A DNA stretch of 64,000 nt. Origin: Syngnathus acus. Its lineage: Eukaryota > Chordata > Actinopteri > Syngnathiformes > Syngnathidae. The notes beneath the pieces are model-generated. The model was not told the DNA's origin and searched no databases. It worked only from the letters and a program-made list of their open reading frames with translations. Positions 31,780-45,905 of the stretch are shown piece by piece. Location: contig NC_051092.1 in NCBI RefSeq assembly GCF_901709675.1, forward strand, positions 12,028,491 to 12,092,490, read 5' to 3'. Position 1 is the stretch's first letter; each line of letters starts with the position of its first letter. Made by a program: the position numbers and the translations under genes.

Positions 31780-34700
31780 TGAGCAACAGCTGTACACAGT
31801 GTTTTAAGATAAGTGTGTGACAACAACTATACAACAGCTAATCTTTGAAAACAAAATATTATTTTGGGGCATATATCCAACGTGACAGCCAGGATGTGGA
31901 CTCGGGCTACTTTCGAGCTGTTGGCCAATAATGCATGCATGTAAATTTGAAAGGTTCTACATGACAACCAGCATTGCTTTGGACTGCTTTAGAGTGCCTT
32001 ATTGTTGCGACGTGGAATAGCCATGCGGTGACTTGGTGAGATATAGTCTAGCCACCTGAGGCTTTAGGTGGATGTATATTATATATTTTTACTGTAAAAG
32101 TTTAATCATGTTTGAAGCAGAGAGGTAAAATTCTTAAGAAATAATAATTTCTCCACAGATTTTTGTCTGTCGTGGGTTGGTCATATCAGCTGCAATGAAT
32201 GGGTTGGCGGCTGGATGGAGGGATAGAGAGATGGTAGTTAATAAAATGACGTCAATCAGAGTAAGTTTTAGGATGGTAATTAGAACTGATTATTTCCATT
32301 TAATTTATTTCCATATTGGACATTGAGAGGTTGGACTCTTCAATAATAATAAAAATGTGTGGTCACCAAAGAGCACATTCACCGAAAAGCAAATAAGATG
32401 AGGTATGATCTCAACTGCTTGGAAGTCATTATCCATGTGGCGCAACTCAGCAAAAAAAAAAAAAAAAAGCTGAATGATTTTTGCCGTTAATATGATAATC
32501 AATTATACACGTGTCAAAATTAATGGCCCCAGCCAAGACCAAAAAAAAAGCATCAATGTTGAGCGGAAAGACCAAAGGAATTATTAGACAAGGCATTATT
32601 TCCCAAGGATGCTGGATGGGATTAAACCACGGGGCTGGTGGGAGGCTGGAATTGTTTTTCCTCTCCCTGGGGTTGTCTCAGGTAACAACTACTCCTGCGT
32701 TATTAAAAAGCTAAAAACAGTGTATACGGTTATAGCAACATGGAATCTGCTGCTATGTCCTCCCGATAGGCCGTGATCATGCCCATTTGCTTATGTGTGC
32801 ATACAGACAATCATTTTACAAACCCCCCATATAGGACCCCTTACTAACTGCCAACGGCTAGTAGAGGGCCTCGTAAAATGTTTGTCATTGGCCTATATTA
32901 ATTACAAAAACAATTAGACTGTTTTAGATACTGTGATGCATTGGGTATCCCCTAATTGGGCCCCTTACCAGCTGTTGCTGGATGCTGGCTAGTAGGTTGC
33001 TGGTCCATAGCTCACCTGCAAACCCCCGTAGACACTCGACGATGAACAATTAAATATGTTTTTGTATTCTACTGCAACATGAAGAAAGTCGAGTCAAAGT
33101 CAATGATCAACCTTATTTTTGCCCCTGTGGATTGCTTCAATTTTTTTTTTTACCAGAAGACATAATTAGATTAAAAAAATTAAATTAAACAAATTAAAAA
33201 AAGAAATAATTAAAATGCAATTCATCCTTATGTATGTTTATAAAATGAGGTGGAAAGAAAAGTCAATTTGTCTTTTATTGAAAATACCTGCTTATTTATT
33301 GTTCTTTTTCTTTTTTTTATGGGGTGAGGGTGGGGCAGGGGGGGGGTCATGGTGTCTGTCCACGGTCCTTTTTTCAGGGGCCCTCAGGGAGTCTCGAAAC
33401 ACCAAGAAAGAAAGAAAGAAAGAAAGGAAGCTTTGATATGCATCTCAACGTAAGGTAGAGGAGGAAAATGTAGAAGGAGCTTGTTAAATGTGCAGCGCTC
33501 TGCACAAGACAACTTTGGCATTTGTGCTGGAGCAGTGCAAATAAGCACCAGCTAAGCGATTGCAAACACCGCATAATCTTGACGTGTGCACTATTTCTCA
33601 ACACTGTTTGGTTTGTTGTGCACACAATCTGCTAGGTGTGGAGTTTGTGTCTGTCATGGCACACGCTGTCAGATCTTTTTTAACGGCGGTTTCTCTAATC
33701 GCATTATGTTTTACGGGCAGGACGGCTGACTGCACACACACATGCAGACGCTGACCCGAGAAGCACATTAGTGTAAGTTAATGGACATTTATATATGCTC
33801 CAAAGGCATTTGTCCATGAGGATTGACCTTTTTCTTTTCTTCTCTATGTACACTACTTTGCTCTTTTATTATCCTTCACTGCCCGTATAGATCTTTTCGA
33901 ACACATACACATTTTAATGTATCTTTGTGTATGTGCACTTGGACTGAGAGGAACATTAAGGAATGAGGCCCTATAGCCCACATACAGTACATGTGACTTA
34001 TATGACTCAAATAGTCACCATTTGTTTAACTGCAATAAGTCAGCTTAACCAGTAATTGGACATGCCCATTGAAAAGTTCAACTGAGAACAATTAAACAAG
34101 AGCTTTTTAATTGTTTTAATCCACCAGATTTGTTTCATGAGATAAATCTCCCATTATATGACATGGATACCAACATTTGGGAATATTTAGTGCTCTTTTT
34201 GCATTAAACTTGATTCAAAACTATCCAAGGAAAGAGTTATTCAATTAGAAAAAAAAAAAAAGAAAAGACCGTTTTGTAAAGTTATAGATAACTGCCACCT
34301 CCAGAGGGAGTTCCAGATGCCCCCCAGTGGCAAAAACATAAGTACGGCCCCCGTGCGCGATGGTCAGATCTCATATTTTATTCTCTTTGCTCTTCCACCA
34401 TGTGAGCCTAGTCGGTGTGCATTGGTCCATAATCAGCACATGTTGTCCGTCAAGCATGAGGGTCTCACACATGCCTTACCATTCTTGTGGCTGCTCACTT
34501 ATATTATCCCTCGTCATCTGATGGGGGGCTGAGGGCAGGTTACTAAGTCATACCAGCTTCCCGGCTTATCACTGAACACTCGCTGCTTCCCTTGCAGACT
34601 GCCTTTTGTCAGGTCAGAAGCATGTTTGCCATCCAAGACATCAGCTACGGAAAGACTACCCAGAATATTTGACCAGTGTATAGAAACGCTTAGATGGCTG

Positions 34701-37110
34701 AGGGGATATGATCTAGCAATTGGTGGGTTTGTGGTTTGACCCATGTTCCACCTCAGCCTTATCTCCCTCTCCTGAATCCTAACAAGCTCCTGATGCTGTC
34801 AAAAATGTTGTTTTTTTCTGGAGCAACTCATCTTGGCTGAGAGTTTAGTAGGGAATCAGACAAATCAGAAGTGTTCTCATTTTATATCAGTGTGATTGTC
34901 TGTCCCGTTCAAAAAACGTCTGACGTCATTGGGGGACAATTGGACAAAAGGCTACTTGAATTTTTTTGCACTTGACTCAACCGGCGGAGAATCTGAAGCT
35001 TGCTCAAGTTTTGCCTAGCAACACACTGCAAAAAAATAAAACACAAACCCACATTAGGTGTAAATCCAGGTGCCACTATTTAGTCATTGTTTCTCAACAA
35101 GAGAGTACTTTATACTATTTAGTGGAGCAGCATCTCCATCAAACGGTGATACGTGTCTCATGCAACAACAGGGTGGCTTGATTGGATTGTTTTTTTCTGG
35201 GATGCTCCACCATGGCTCGAGACAAACCGAGCAAGCTGGCGCTAGCTCGATAATTTGTGTTGTTGTTTCCTTCTTGTGCCCTGTCGAGTTCAACGCGAGT
35301 TCAGTACATGCACACTGTGAAGTCTTGTCTGTCTGGTGTTCAGGTTACGTTTTGCCTGCCAGGCTGCAGACGCGCAGGGCCTTACGAGATTGACTGCATC
35401 CCTAATTAGCCTCTGCCACGATCGTGTTTACCCAATCCCAAATTTATTTTCCATCTGTAAATTGTTGCGGAATGTTTCCCTTGCAAGAGGGTCTCGGTGC
35501 ACCCACGGGACTGTCATTTTAGCTTGTTGCACTGATGAATTGGCGAGATATGAAGTTATTACTTCATTTGAGGAAGGAGAGTGAAGCAAAACTGTTTGGA
35601 TTTTATCATTTGATGCACATGAGGCAGGAATTGAATGTTGAGGCAAACCAGGTGGGAAATATGTCAACTGTGTAGACCTTTTCCACACACTCGATGATGG
35701 AGATTTGTTTCCCCGTCTGTCAAGTGGCTGCTTCGCCTCTCTGGCTTTTAATCGCTTAGCACTTCTTGGTTTCATTGTTTAAAAAGATTATTTAACAAAT
35801 ATATTGTGTTAATGAAAATGTGTATGAAAAATAATTTTGACAGAAAATATGTTTTTCTATTGTTACCCAAAGCCAAAAAATGGGTCTATGTTCATATGTC
35901 ACCTGACCTGTTAATATGATTTTTATGTTTTGGAATGAAATATCTTAATTTTAGCAAATATTATTTCCTAATTCAGCAATTATTTTCAATTTAGCACCCA
36001 CAGTGAACGTTGTCATTTGGATTTGTTCAGACAATTGTGGTCTATTTTTTGCACTTCTTTAAGATGTTTACTGAAGAATTGCTTCAAGAAATCATAGTTC
36101 CTCGTTTATCCAACCCTCCGCAAAACAAGCACGCACGCACACACACACAAAATAAAGTTTGCATTGTAAATTACCCAACACCTGCAGAAATAATTAATAT
36201 GCATGACCTTGAACATAATCAAGGAGATGGTCTTGCTGGATTCTGAGTGGTGGCGCCAGGCATTGTCAAGATGTGACATACCAGAGAGCTCATTGTGTGA
36301 TTTTTAACTGTTTAAGTGCATGTGTGATTAGATTTTTTACAATTAACATTTCTACCGTTACCTGACACGTATTTCTGGGGGGGGAAATCACAGTAAGTAA
36401 ACAAAGCATTGAATGTCATTTTATCAAACACAGCCCCAAACAGGGAAAATGATTTCAATGATAATTTTAGCTATATTCTCTATGTTGTAGTTCAAAGGTT
36501 TCAGTCGCAAAGAAGTTAATTGAAATGAATTTGCAAAGAAAATCCTAAACCTTTCAGGACATATGTGCATCATTCATGAAAACAAGAGTTTGGTCATTTT
36601 TTAATGAACCTGCCAACCTAGAAGTACTCCTGTTCCTTTTGCTTAGAAACAAGGCTGGTGTGAAGGAAAGCGGAATGCCTCAAGTTAACCTCATTCATTC
36701 ATTAAGATATGAGAACACTTAAGCACACACATTTTACTGTCATCTGTGTCAGCCCACAAGCGCATACATTTTACTGTCATCTGTATCAGCCTTGGGGCCA
36801 TGTGACTAGGATGGATGCAGGGTTTGGCTGTAGTGGTTGCCTGGTAACGGCAAATTTGATCATTTCGTGTGTGTGCGTGCGCAATACTGATGGCATGCGT
36901 CCATGTGGTCGGTCCAAACTGAGGGTCAGGTCGTTGAGATAATGAGTGTGCTCAATAGTCTTTAGTGTATCAGTCAATTTGTGTCAATGGACTCTTATCT
37001 GGGCCTTAGCATGCTGGGATGGAAATATTGACTCAAAGATATGTCATTGGAATTTTCCTGAAATAGGTTTTTCTTTGTTTTTGCTCACTGAAAAGAGACA
37101 ATTGAAATCT
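31780..37110. other. Intergenic, no gene recognised
   Basis: Over 5 kb of mainly unique AT-rich sequence with A/T tracts (32450-32468, 34248-34262), a G-rich run near 33324-33349 and an AAAG microsatellite at about 33403-33427. No open frame has domain character. Confidence 0.45.
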
Positions 37111-37116
37111 TAAAGC

Positions 37117-37200
37117 CATCAATTTTCTATACCATTTAGCCTGTTCATGTTTGTGGGAAGCTGGATCCTATCCCAGATGACTTTGGATCATAAGTAGATG
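37117..37200 (-). mobile_element. SINE 3'-end fragment
   Basis: ATCAATTTTCTATACCATTT and GGATCCTATCCCAGATGACT are the reverse complement of the SINE 3' body and tail junction (GGGATAGGCTCCAGCA...). The head is missing. Confidence 0.6.
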
Positions 37201-38810
37201 ACACTTGCCATGAGAACTTCAAGTCTTTAGAACACTGGAACTTTATGACATTAGAACATAAGTTGAGGACGACTTGTCATCAAGTCAGAACATCATGCCA
37301 GTTTCATATGAGAACATGTCATGTCATGACACCATAAGAGCCTCCTCGGGTTATTATTGCGTGTGATTGGGTATGGGAAAATATCATCAGAACATAATCA
37401 AAATAGCATGTCACGAGACCATCTGATGAACATTGTCATAAAAAGACATGTACACACCACCACGAGCGCAGCATGATATGAGAACATGAGAACATCATAT
37501 CACGAGATCAACCCTGATGAAAATACAATCCAAACAACATATTCTTATGCAAGATATACATACCGTATTTTCCGGACTATAAGGCGCACCTAAAAACCAA
37601 ACATTTTCTCAAAAGCCGACAGTGCGCCTTATAGTCCAGTGCGCCTTATATATGTACTAAATTTAAACTGGCCCGAAGCATTGTGTCATGAAATCAATCA
37701 TAGGTGGCCCGCTGAAGACTATGAATCATGAATCAAAAAGACTATGGATCATTATTTTGTGATTATAAAGTAATCTGTTGCGTCTGAAGTTGAAATAAAA
37801 AAGATAAAATGGAGAATGATTTGATTTGGATTAAAAATCTGACCTGATGCATTAATGGTGCGCCTTATAGTCTGGTGCGCCTGATATAAGGACAAAGTTT
37901 TAAATTGGGCCATTCATTGAAGGTGCGCCTTATAGTCCGGTGCGCCTTATAGTCCGGAAAATACGGTAATTAATATGATTGCTGCGGTGAAGACTCGAGA
38001 CTGCAGCTACGTTCCAGCGTAAGTCTGCCCTCTTCATCCTTCTGGCACTGTGCAGTCTCTTGATGTCGCCCCCATGATCCACCTCAAAGCATTTCCTTCC
38101 GGCCAGCCCCAGTGCACACAAGAGGTGCTCAAAGAATTGGCTGCCACTTGCACAAATCTTAAACACTTTAGTCTGCAGTGCACACGGTGTGGAAAAGTGC
38201 ACCAGATTAAAGCGCAAGCCTGCAGGCAGAATTGTAGAAGAGCACACGAGTGCAACGGTTAATTGGGTGGAATGGAATTGGCGATGGCTGTGTGGCCGTT
38301 CGGCATTCGGGGCAAGTATGTCAATAAAACATTCTCAAGACCATGACAACATCATGTCATTACAATACATTGGCATTGTACCAGACCATGAGGCTATACT
38401 CCATGGATGCCATTAGAACACAATTAAGCCAGGACAGGACAAGACAAATGGAACTGCTTTTCCCTTAATAAAGTATTTATTTATCCAATACATGATAACA
38501 TGATACATGCCATCACTCAACCCAGCTCAACTCTATTCAGAGCACTTTAAAAATATATATGTTACAAAGTGTTAGTAAAAATCAGATTTGTAAAAATAAT
38601 TAAAACAATAAATTAATAATATAAAAAAGTAAACATTCAAACACTGCTGAGTTGAAAGCCAAATAATAAAAATGTGTTCTCTAACAAGTTTTACAGATAG
38701 ACGGAGGGATCTTATGACTTTTTTATTCAATAAAGCACAAGAATATCATGTGTAATTTGAACAAGAGAACATATATTATGAGTACATCATATCATAACGT
38801 CAGATCCAAT
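37190..38810. repeat. Degenerate AGAACATCATGTCAT-type repeat region, split by a MITE
   Basis: Many imperfect copies of (ATG)AGAACAT and ATCATGTCAT occur at 37190-37560, again at 38320-38450, and near 38755-38800. The MITE at 37563-37966 and unique DNA at 37980-38300 interrupt them. The periodicity is irregular. Confidence 0.5.
37563..37966. mobile_element. 404-bp MITE with TA duplication, Tc1/mariner-like
   Basis: Inverted ends CCGTATTTTCCGGACTATAA and TTATAGTCCGGAAAATACGG are flanked by TA on both sides. Subterminal copies of GTGCGCCTTATAGTCCG are repeated three to five times in both orientations. There is no coding capacity. A TA duplication fits Tc1/mariner, but the superfamily is inferred. 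Confidence 0.85.
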
Positions 38811-39238
38811 AATCTTTTAAATGTCACAATATGTACAGTACAATTGTCTTCACTGTAAACGTATCATTTCTAAAATGTCTTGATTGATTTGGACTTGATC
38901 CACAATAATCTCTCCATTATCAATGTATAAGCGTTATTGAGCTTCATATAATTGAATTGTTAGAATGCGAGAATGTCAGCCGTCCGTATTGATGCACTTC
39001 ATTTTCCATCAGCTGCAATCCAAGTCAATACATCACTCTGGCGGCTCTCCAACAACACACAACGGCTACTCGTCGAGCGCCACCAATGAATCAGCCGTGA
39101 AAAAAGACAGAAAGTCAATTAATCAATAGTTTAAAAAGCATGAAAACATTCAGGAGATGACGGTAGATCTCAATCTGTATTGGAAAAAATATTTTCTGTG
39201 TGTTTAGTTTACCCAAAACGCCACACACACACAAAAGC

Positions 39239-39475
39239 TTGGACTACATTTTTAATAATAATGATAATAATGCATCATATTTATAGAGCTCTTTTCTGGA
39301 AACTCAAAGACACTTTACGGTGGATACATTATTCATGCGCTTACACATTCACACCCTGGTGGTGATAAACTATGAAAGTAGCCACAGCTGCCCTGGGGCA
39401 GGCTGACGGAGGTGAGGCTGCCAGTGCGCCCCCATCGTCCATCCGACCACCACCAAACATTCGCACCCGGCGTGA
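39239..39475 (+). repeat. Dispersed teleost repeat
   Basis: The text ATAATAATGCATCATATTTA, TAGAGCTCTTTTCTGGAAAC, TCAAAGACACTTTACGGTGG, then CAGCTGCCCTGGGGCAGGCT and a CA-rich 3' part, closely resembles a common fish interspersed repeat known to me from many loci. The class is not determined and the ends are approximate. Confidence 0.65.
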
Positions 39476-39723
39476 AGTGTTTTGCCCATGGAGACAACGA
39501 CATACTTTGTTTTATTTACCGCCGCTTACAAAAGTCAATTTGGCCTCTTCTTTGAATGGCTCCATTCCAGTCATGTTCACAGAATCAATGACTCCTGGAA
39601 GTGTCAATTGTCCTCACACAGATGTTTGATTGAAAATATCAACTCTGAACACCCGATCTTGTGAAGCAGGGTAGGCAGGCATTTGACGTTCTTGGTAGGG
39701 CGATGGCAAAAATAGGCCTATGA

Positions 39724-40266
39724 ATGCAGTGCAAAGTGTCCTGGCTTTTTGTCCATATCAAATGTTACCTGTGCTATGCAGCAAATCCACACTTGACTGT
39801 GACACGCAGAGGCACTGTCATATGCTCCAAGTCGGACTGCGACTGTGAAGGAGATAAGAAGAGAAGTCGCTTCCACGCGCCGCTAAACACAAAGTCTCCT
39901 GTGAATTTTTTGCTGCATTTATCTCGCTTTACCACTGCCAGAGGCTGGAGTGTTGCGAACCAGCGCGGCTTTGGCATCATATCCTCTGCACCCCCCTTCC
40001 CCCTCCCCATGCACAATAGCTCAGGGCCTCCACCACCCTCCCTGGACACTAATATAATCAAATCAGAAGGCATGACTGAAGAGGCAAGGGAAGCGGAGCC
40101 GCCTGTATTTGGATATGTTAAATCCATAACACCAGGGGTGATGAATTTTACAGAGAGGAGGCTGTGCACAACCTCATTTACGTGGACATATTTGGAATGT
40201 TCCACAACACATAGGCAACTATTAAGCTCTAGGAGCAATTTTTTTTCCATTTATAAAAGCAAATAA
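39724..40266. other. Block with long open frames on both strands, no recognised gene
   Basis: A 180-codon plus-strand frame overlaps a 158-codon minus-strand frame (39774-40250). Neither shows a signal peptide, domain motif or splice context that I recognise. The block is less AT-rich than its surroundings. It may be chance, a decayed transposon, or conserved non-coding DNA. Confidence 0.25.
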
Positions 40267-43200
40267 TGCTGAGTTTTAAGGGACTATTACATTAATGGCT
40301 GAGTCTTTCAAGGTTGAACAAGTGTGCTGCATCACACCTAGAGGTATTCCCCCACTCTGTTGTGAATTAATACAATCACTGTTAGAAATATTGACACCAC
40401 AAATTATACAACGGCAACATGCAAAATTAATAAATGGTTTTTGATTGCAAAATTATTTAATATCACTCAAAATTATGTAAAATTGCTATCACTGTGGAGG
40501 AACAGCTGGCAGTGGACTGGGTGAACAGTGGTCACTGGGTTTGCTTTGGAATTGCCATCCATTCATTTTTCGCAGTGCTTGTTCTGTTCAGAGTCATGAG
40601 TGAGCTAGAAGAAAAAATGTTACAGCCCACATCAGTGTCTGTATAGCAGAGAGTAACACACTACTGTAATTATTAAAATAAGCCACTTGAGTTACCCTGC
40701 CCTTGACTCAAAACAAAGTTGTCAGATCCTGTCATCTTATGAGGGCGTAGCTTGCAAGCAAACAAATAAATGCTTTTGTTTGCCGTTCAACCTTGATGGA
40801 GTGAATTATGAAGAATGACAAAAGCCTTACTTTTGTTTTATGAGACAGCCCAAAGGATGTCCTCTGTCATGAACGTCTACCAAGCGAGAAGCTTTGAGGT
40901 TATTTCTAGTCTGCGTCGCTCCCCCTTCTTTGATGCTGCGTCATTTATAGACCAGATCCATATTCATACCAATCAGTTTGAAACCACGTTATCTTGAATG
41001 ACAAAAACGAAGCCGCGGGCTTGGTGAAACTCGTTGGAGAGACCATCGCCAACATTTTCTCAATGCAGAAAAGCAACAGCGAGATCGCCAGGCCCAAGTG
41101 TCCGCACGACACCATTTCTTATCGGTTTGTTAGCTGTAATGAAGAGTTATGAGAGGCAATAATGACGAGCCTACAAACATGGACACGCTATTAGAGCAGT
41201 AAATGATTCAATTTAATATGAATACAAATGCTGGTCACCAGCCGCCACCCCCGGGGTAGTGATCGTAATCACGTTACCAGTTTGTGACAAAAGACAGCGG
41301 AGTCTGCATCGAGTGGATGGGATCACAATGTCCGAATCGTGAGAGGGGGGGAACACTCACTATTGTATGGCGGGAAAAAAGAGGACCAGCTGCGTTATTG
41401 AATTGCGATGGTGGGGAGTGGGCGGAGGGGAAGAGAGGTAGAATGTTGTGAATGAAAAAGCCTCCGAGTCTGGTGAGTCACACGTGGAGACAAATAGAGC
41501 ATTGAGCAGGAGGGTTGTTGGGGGTGGAAAGTGGAGCAGGAATTTTCAGAGGTACAGGTACATCCGTGCTGCCTCGGGCTGCGTGGGTCTGCCTTTTTTT
41601 TTTTTTTTAGATATACACATCATAAAAATGTGGAGGAGACATAAATAAATTAGCAAAAAATAGCTCCAACTGATGTGTTCTTCAGAAAATGTGTTACCTC
41701 GTAGGACAGACTTCTCCCACAATCCACAAACCTCTTTCAGACTTTCACGTCTGAATCTCCACCATGTCCATTTTTTAATCCAATTACCTGTTGAAATGTA
41801 AATGACAGCTGTCTCTTTGACTCAATATACTTCACATATTTAAAATCCTATTTTTGACTGACAATTAGCAGAGAAGAAGGTTAAAGTCTTCATTTAAGCC
41901 ATTTCGCCTGTCTTCATTGGTCAGTTGACATGTATGGATTTGTTACAACATCTAAAAAGCTTTGCTATGGATACAATTTTGGTTTTAGTTGTTATCTAAT
42001 GTGACTCACTGCTATCAACAAATTTGGAGTAATAAAATAATCACCAACAATATGCTGCACTCTATGTGCCATTTTTGGTACTTAATAATGAAAGTAGAAT
42101 TTTGTTTTTTGTTTACCTGGTATTGTTCCTACTAGTATTAAACACTATTTACTGATTTACGTTCAAAGTGACATCGGACCAAAGTGACCATGGAAGTACT
42201 TTGTAATGGCATTAGATAACCCGCTATCGGCACTCTTCAAGTTTACTGAGTGCATGTTGTTTTGGAAAGGCAGAATTATTTATTATTGTCTAACAAACAA
42301 GCTATTTACAACAAATTGAGATAGTCTGTCTGTGTTTGTTTGCTTTCTATACAAAGTAAATCAGCAAAGCTCATATTTGTATTTTTGCTGCATCCCTAGT
42401 TTTAAATGCAAGTCCATTCATCCATGAGGGGAATCTCTCGCTTGTAGCTTGTATAATGCAGCTTATCCAAGTAATGGATAAGGACTTTTTTTTTTTACAT
42501 TTATGTAACGACAAACAGACTGCAGTTAGAGAAGGTCTTGCACCAAACACTGCACTCACTACCTGTTGGGATGACTTTGCTTCTTTAATGCCCCCATTTT
42601 TATTCTCTGCTGGAAGCGCAGTAAAGAACGGCAGGGCTGTATATTACTGAGCCTTCCACAAAGTTGTACACTTTTCAAAATACTTGTCATGTATAAAAAG
42701 GTGACACGTGGCACATGTTAGAGAGAAAACTATGCATCCCCGGTGTGACTCTTGAATCCTCGGCCACTTGTTTGAACAGAAGCAATTTACGGCTCTCAAA
42801 GATATATAAGTGATAAATGGGTTAGAATTACTTTGTGCTCAACCATCTCTCTCTCAAGCACACACTCTCTCTCCTTCCTTGTGATCGTGACTGCACTGAC
42901 AAAAGCTCTCATCTGAGGAAGTAGCTCGCTCTCCATGTGCAGACACCCCAGTTGCCGGGGAAACCGGTTTAAAGTTGCGAGCAAGAGGTAGCGGCGGCGC
43001 AGCCCTCTGCAGTGCAGCAGAAGAAAAAAGAAATGCCAGCACGAGCTTCGTCGTTACGGTGGCATGCAGAGAGGAACTGGACAAGATGCACATGAGGATC
43101 TCGCTCACCTGGAGGAGATAAACACGTGCACGCACTCCACCGCACTGTGCTGTGTGTGTAGGCGGCCTACTGTTCCTCGTCAACAAGTTGCTCGCAAGTC

Positions 43201-43750
43201 TGAGTGAGAGAAACTCCTCCGCTAAATGCTTGATGTCCAACTAGGTGCTGGAGTGGAGAGATTGTCCTATTTTTGAGACCCATGACAAACAGAGTGCAAA
43301 GAAGGATCCAAGACCTGAAGAATAGAAAAACACTGAGAAACCGTCCACCGCTCAATTGTTTTTTTTACACTTTCACTTCCAGGTTTGATTTGTTCCTTGA
43401 CCAAGTTTGAAACTTAAGTTTAGTCGTACTGTATAGTAAATGCTTTATCCCCATTCAAATGAGCTGTTGGTTTTCAACGAGTAGCTGCAGAAGTGAGTCT
43501 TGGCCAGCTTGATTGTGAAATTCAGGACCGCAAAACCACTGTAATTACAAACGGACCCAGCTGTAGATGGCGACACCGCAATATGTTGGATTTCAGCGTT
43601 TGAGTAGAAGATAAAGATGAGGGAGGGAGTGACTCTCGACTTGTCATATTGATTATATGGGAGAGAAAAGTCAGACAAGTTTGTAAATGCTGGGCAGTAT
43701 CTCACCCATCGATATGAGATGCGAGTTAGAGTGACGTCCACCTTTTACCC
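40267..43750. other. Intergenic, no gene recognised
   Basis: Unique AT-rich sequence with T tracts at 41587-41600 and 42487-42496. The open frame at 42854-43240 on the minus strand has no recognised motif. No transposon ends were seen. Confidence 0.45.
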
Positions 43751-43756
43751 ATTGTT

Positions 43757-43826
43757 AGTTGGGATAGGTTGCAGCACTTCTCGTGACCCTGAACAGGATG
43801 AGCGGTGTTGAGAAGATGGATTGGTA
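43757..43826 (+). mobile_element. SINE 3'-end fragment
   Basis: GTTGGGATAGGTTGCAGCAC, CGTGACCCTGAACAGGATGA and GCGGTGTTGAGAAGATGGAT match the 3' end of the SINE at 27918-28276. Confidence 0.75.
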
Positions 43827-45544
43827 GTATGAGGTATTGCAAAAGCAAATAAAAAAAAAAAAACGAGCATCAAAGTAACTTCCCTCCTTGACACGAGTTT
43901 GTTTTATCTGCTTTTAGGTCAGAAACCAGTATTTTGGGTGAAACCAATTCCTGTTTTACACCTGATTACTGACGAAGAGAAAAGGCTAAAATTATTTTCT
44001 GGTGAAAGAAGAGCGTCGACTACTATGGTAGATATGGTACTTAGAACACAGTATTGTGTGGGTCTTGAAAAGTCGACCAAAATACTCAAAAAATGGCTGG
44101 CAATAGGGATCATTTTGCTTCAAACACAGCCAGCAGTGAATGATGGCTGGCGTCACAAAAGAAAAATTTGAAAAAAGAATCCCCCCTCAGAGAATGTGTC
44201 TGCTATATCCCCTGGTACTCTTGGAAAGGTTAAATAGTCATCAATAATACATTAGTAATAATTCCAGATCCAAGCAGTTGGATGACAGTCTTGTAAAAAG
44301 CGTTTATAAAAAATCATCAACACACATGGGCCCACTGTCCCTAGTAAGGGCTAGTCACAAACAATAATATGCAGTCTAACACACCTTATCATTTTTATAT
44401 TATAGGAAGGTTTCCACAATATGACCACGTTCCAGGAAGTGACAGATGCTCGGTGTTGTAAGTGCTGTAAACAAAGCAAAGAGACACGATGCTTAATTGT
44501 CAACAAATTTGGTCGGTCGGTCCTTCACTTTTGCTGAAACACAACTTTCATATGTTTCTAAACAAGCAAGTTCCACCAACTGTCGTAGTAATGTGCTGCA
44601 GCACTGTGGTTGTGAATTACTGCTCGACATGGGCAATCATATAAAAACAAATGAGAGGTGGAAATATGACCCTATATTTACTATGTTACACTGAAAGAAA
44701 TATCACACAAAGTACTTGTAATATCAACTAATTGGCACTTGCATTTCGACAGGTGGATTTTGGGTCGCAGATGAGATTTAATCAAATCTTGAGGTGAACT
44801 CGGCACACACCAACCTGGGCAGCATTGTGCTGAATAAATGAATGAGCAACTAAAAGAGTCTGCCAGATTGCCACTTATTATTAGCGTTATTGTGCTGCCG
44901 CGCAATTCTCGTTGTCAGGCATTGCAGGCTTTGATGAATTTATCACTACGAGACTTGCAAATTGCCAACACACAAATCTTGCTTGTCTTGCTTTAACGGG
45001 CTCTATAAAAGGCGTCACTGTTTCTCAATTTGACGGCAGTATCTCGTCATAGAATCCTATTTGATTGGTCGTGTACAGCAGCCACACGTGTGCTTGTGTA
45101 TGTGTGTGCGTGCGTGCGTGCATGCGTGCGCGTACACAGTGTGCTTCTGCTGAAGTGAAAGCCATCTGAGTGTTACAGTCCTTTGTAACCATGAAGAATC
45201 TAAATGTCCTACTTAGCAATTCCACGGGTTTGAATGTTCCTCTTACTCTCTCCCACTTTGAAAGAAAAATGCCAAACACAATCCATTGAGAGAAGCTGGC
45301 TCATCTTAGAGAATTCCTATAATGTTGAAATATATACTATATTGACACAGTATTACTACCCAGTCAATTGATTGCACATTGTGTTTCTGTTACATTGAAT
45401 TTGAAACTGTTACAGATTTTGGAGGTTAAAGTAACAATTTAGTTGTGAGCTATCTATGGCATGTCAAGGTTAGGCTACTTGTGGCATGTAAAGATAATCC
45501 AAGGCATATTCATCTTATCCATTTTGTATACCACTTAATAAATC

Positions 45545-45705
45545 CTAGTCTCAGGGAGGCTGACGGAGACCCTAAACAGATTGGTCGCAAGGTCACCAGC
45601 CAATTGCATTGCATATACAGACAAGGAAGCATTCACATTTGTATCTATGGAAAATTTTGAGTCTTCAATGAACTTAACATTTCATGTTTTTGGAATGTGA
45701 GAGAC
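45545..45705 (-). mobile_element. SINE body fragment
   Basis: The reverse complement contains the middle SINE body in decayed form (GGTCACCAGCCAATTGC, CATTCACATTTGTATC, CATGTTTTTGGAATGTGAGA on the plus strand). Confidence 0.65.
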
Positions 45706-45905
45706 AACACGAGATCAGAGAGTAGTTGCGAATTCCACTCAGAAAACCAGAACCAGATTCCAATTCCGAATCTCGTGCGAACCACGATTCTACCGTGCTG
45801 CTCCGAAATGAATCATAGCTGTTACTATTCACACCCTTGCCCTGCTTTTTGCAATAACCAAAGTCAGCAATGGTTTCATATGGGAAGAAACATTTGGGAG
45901 TTACT

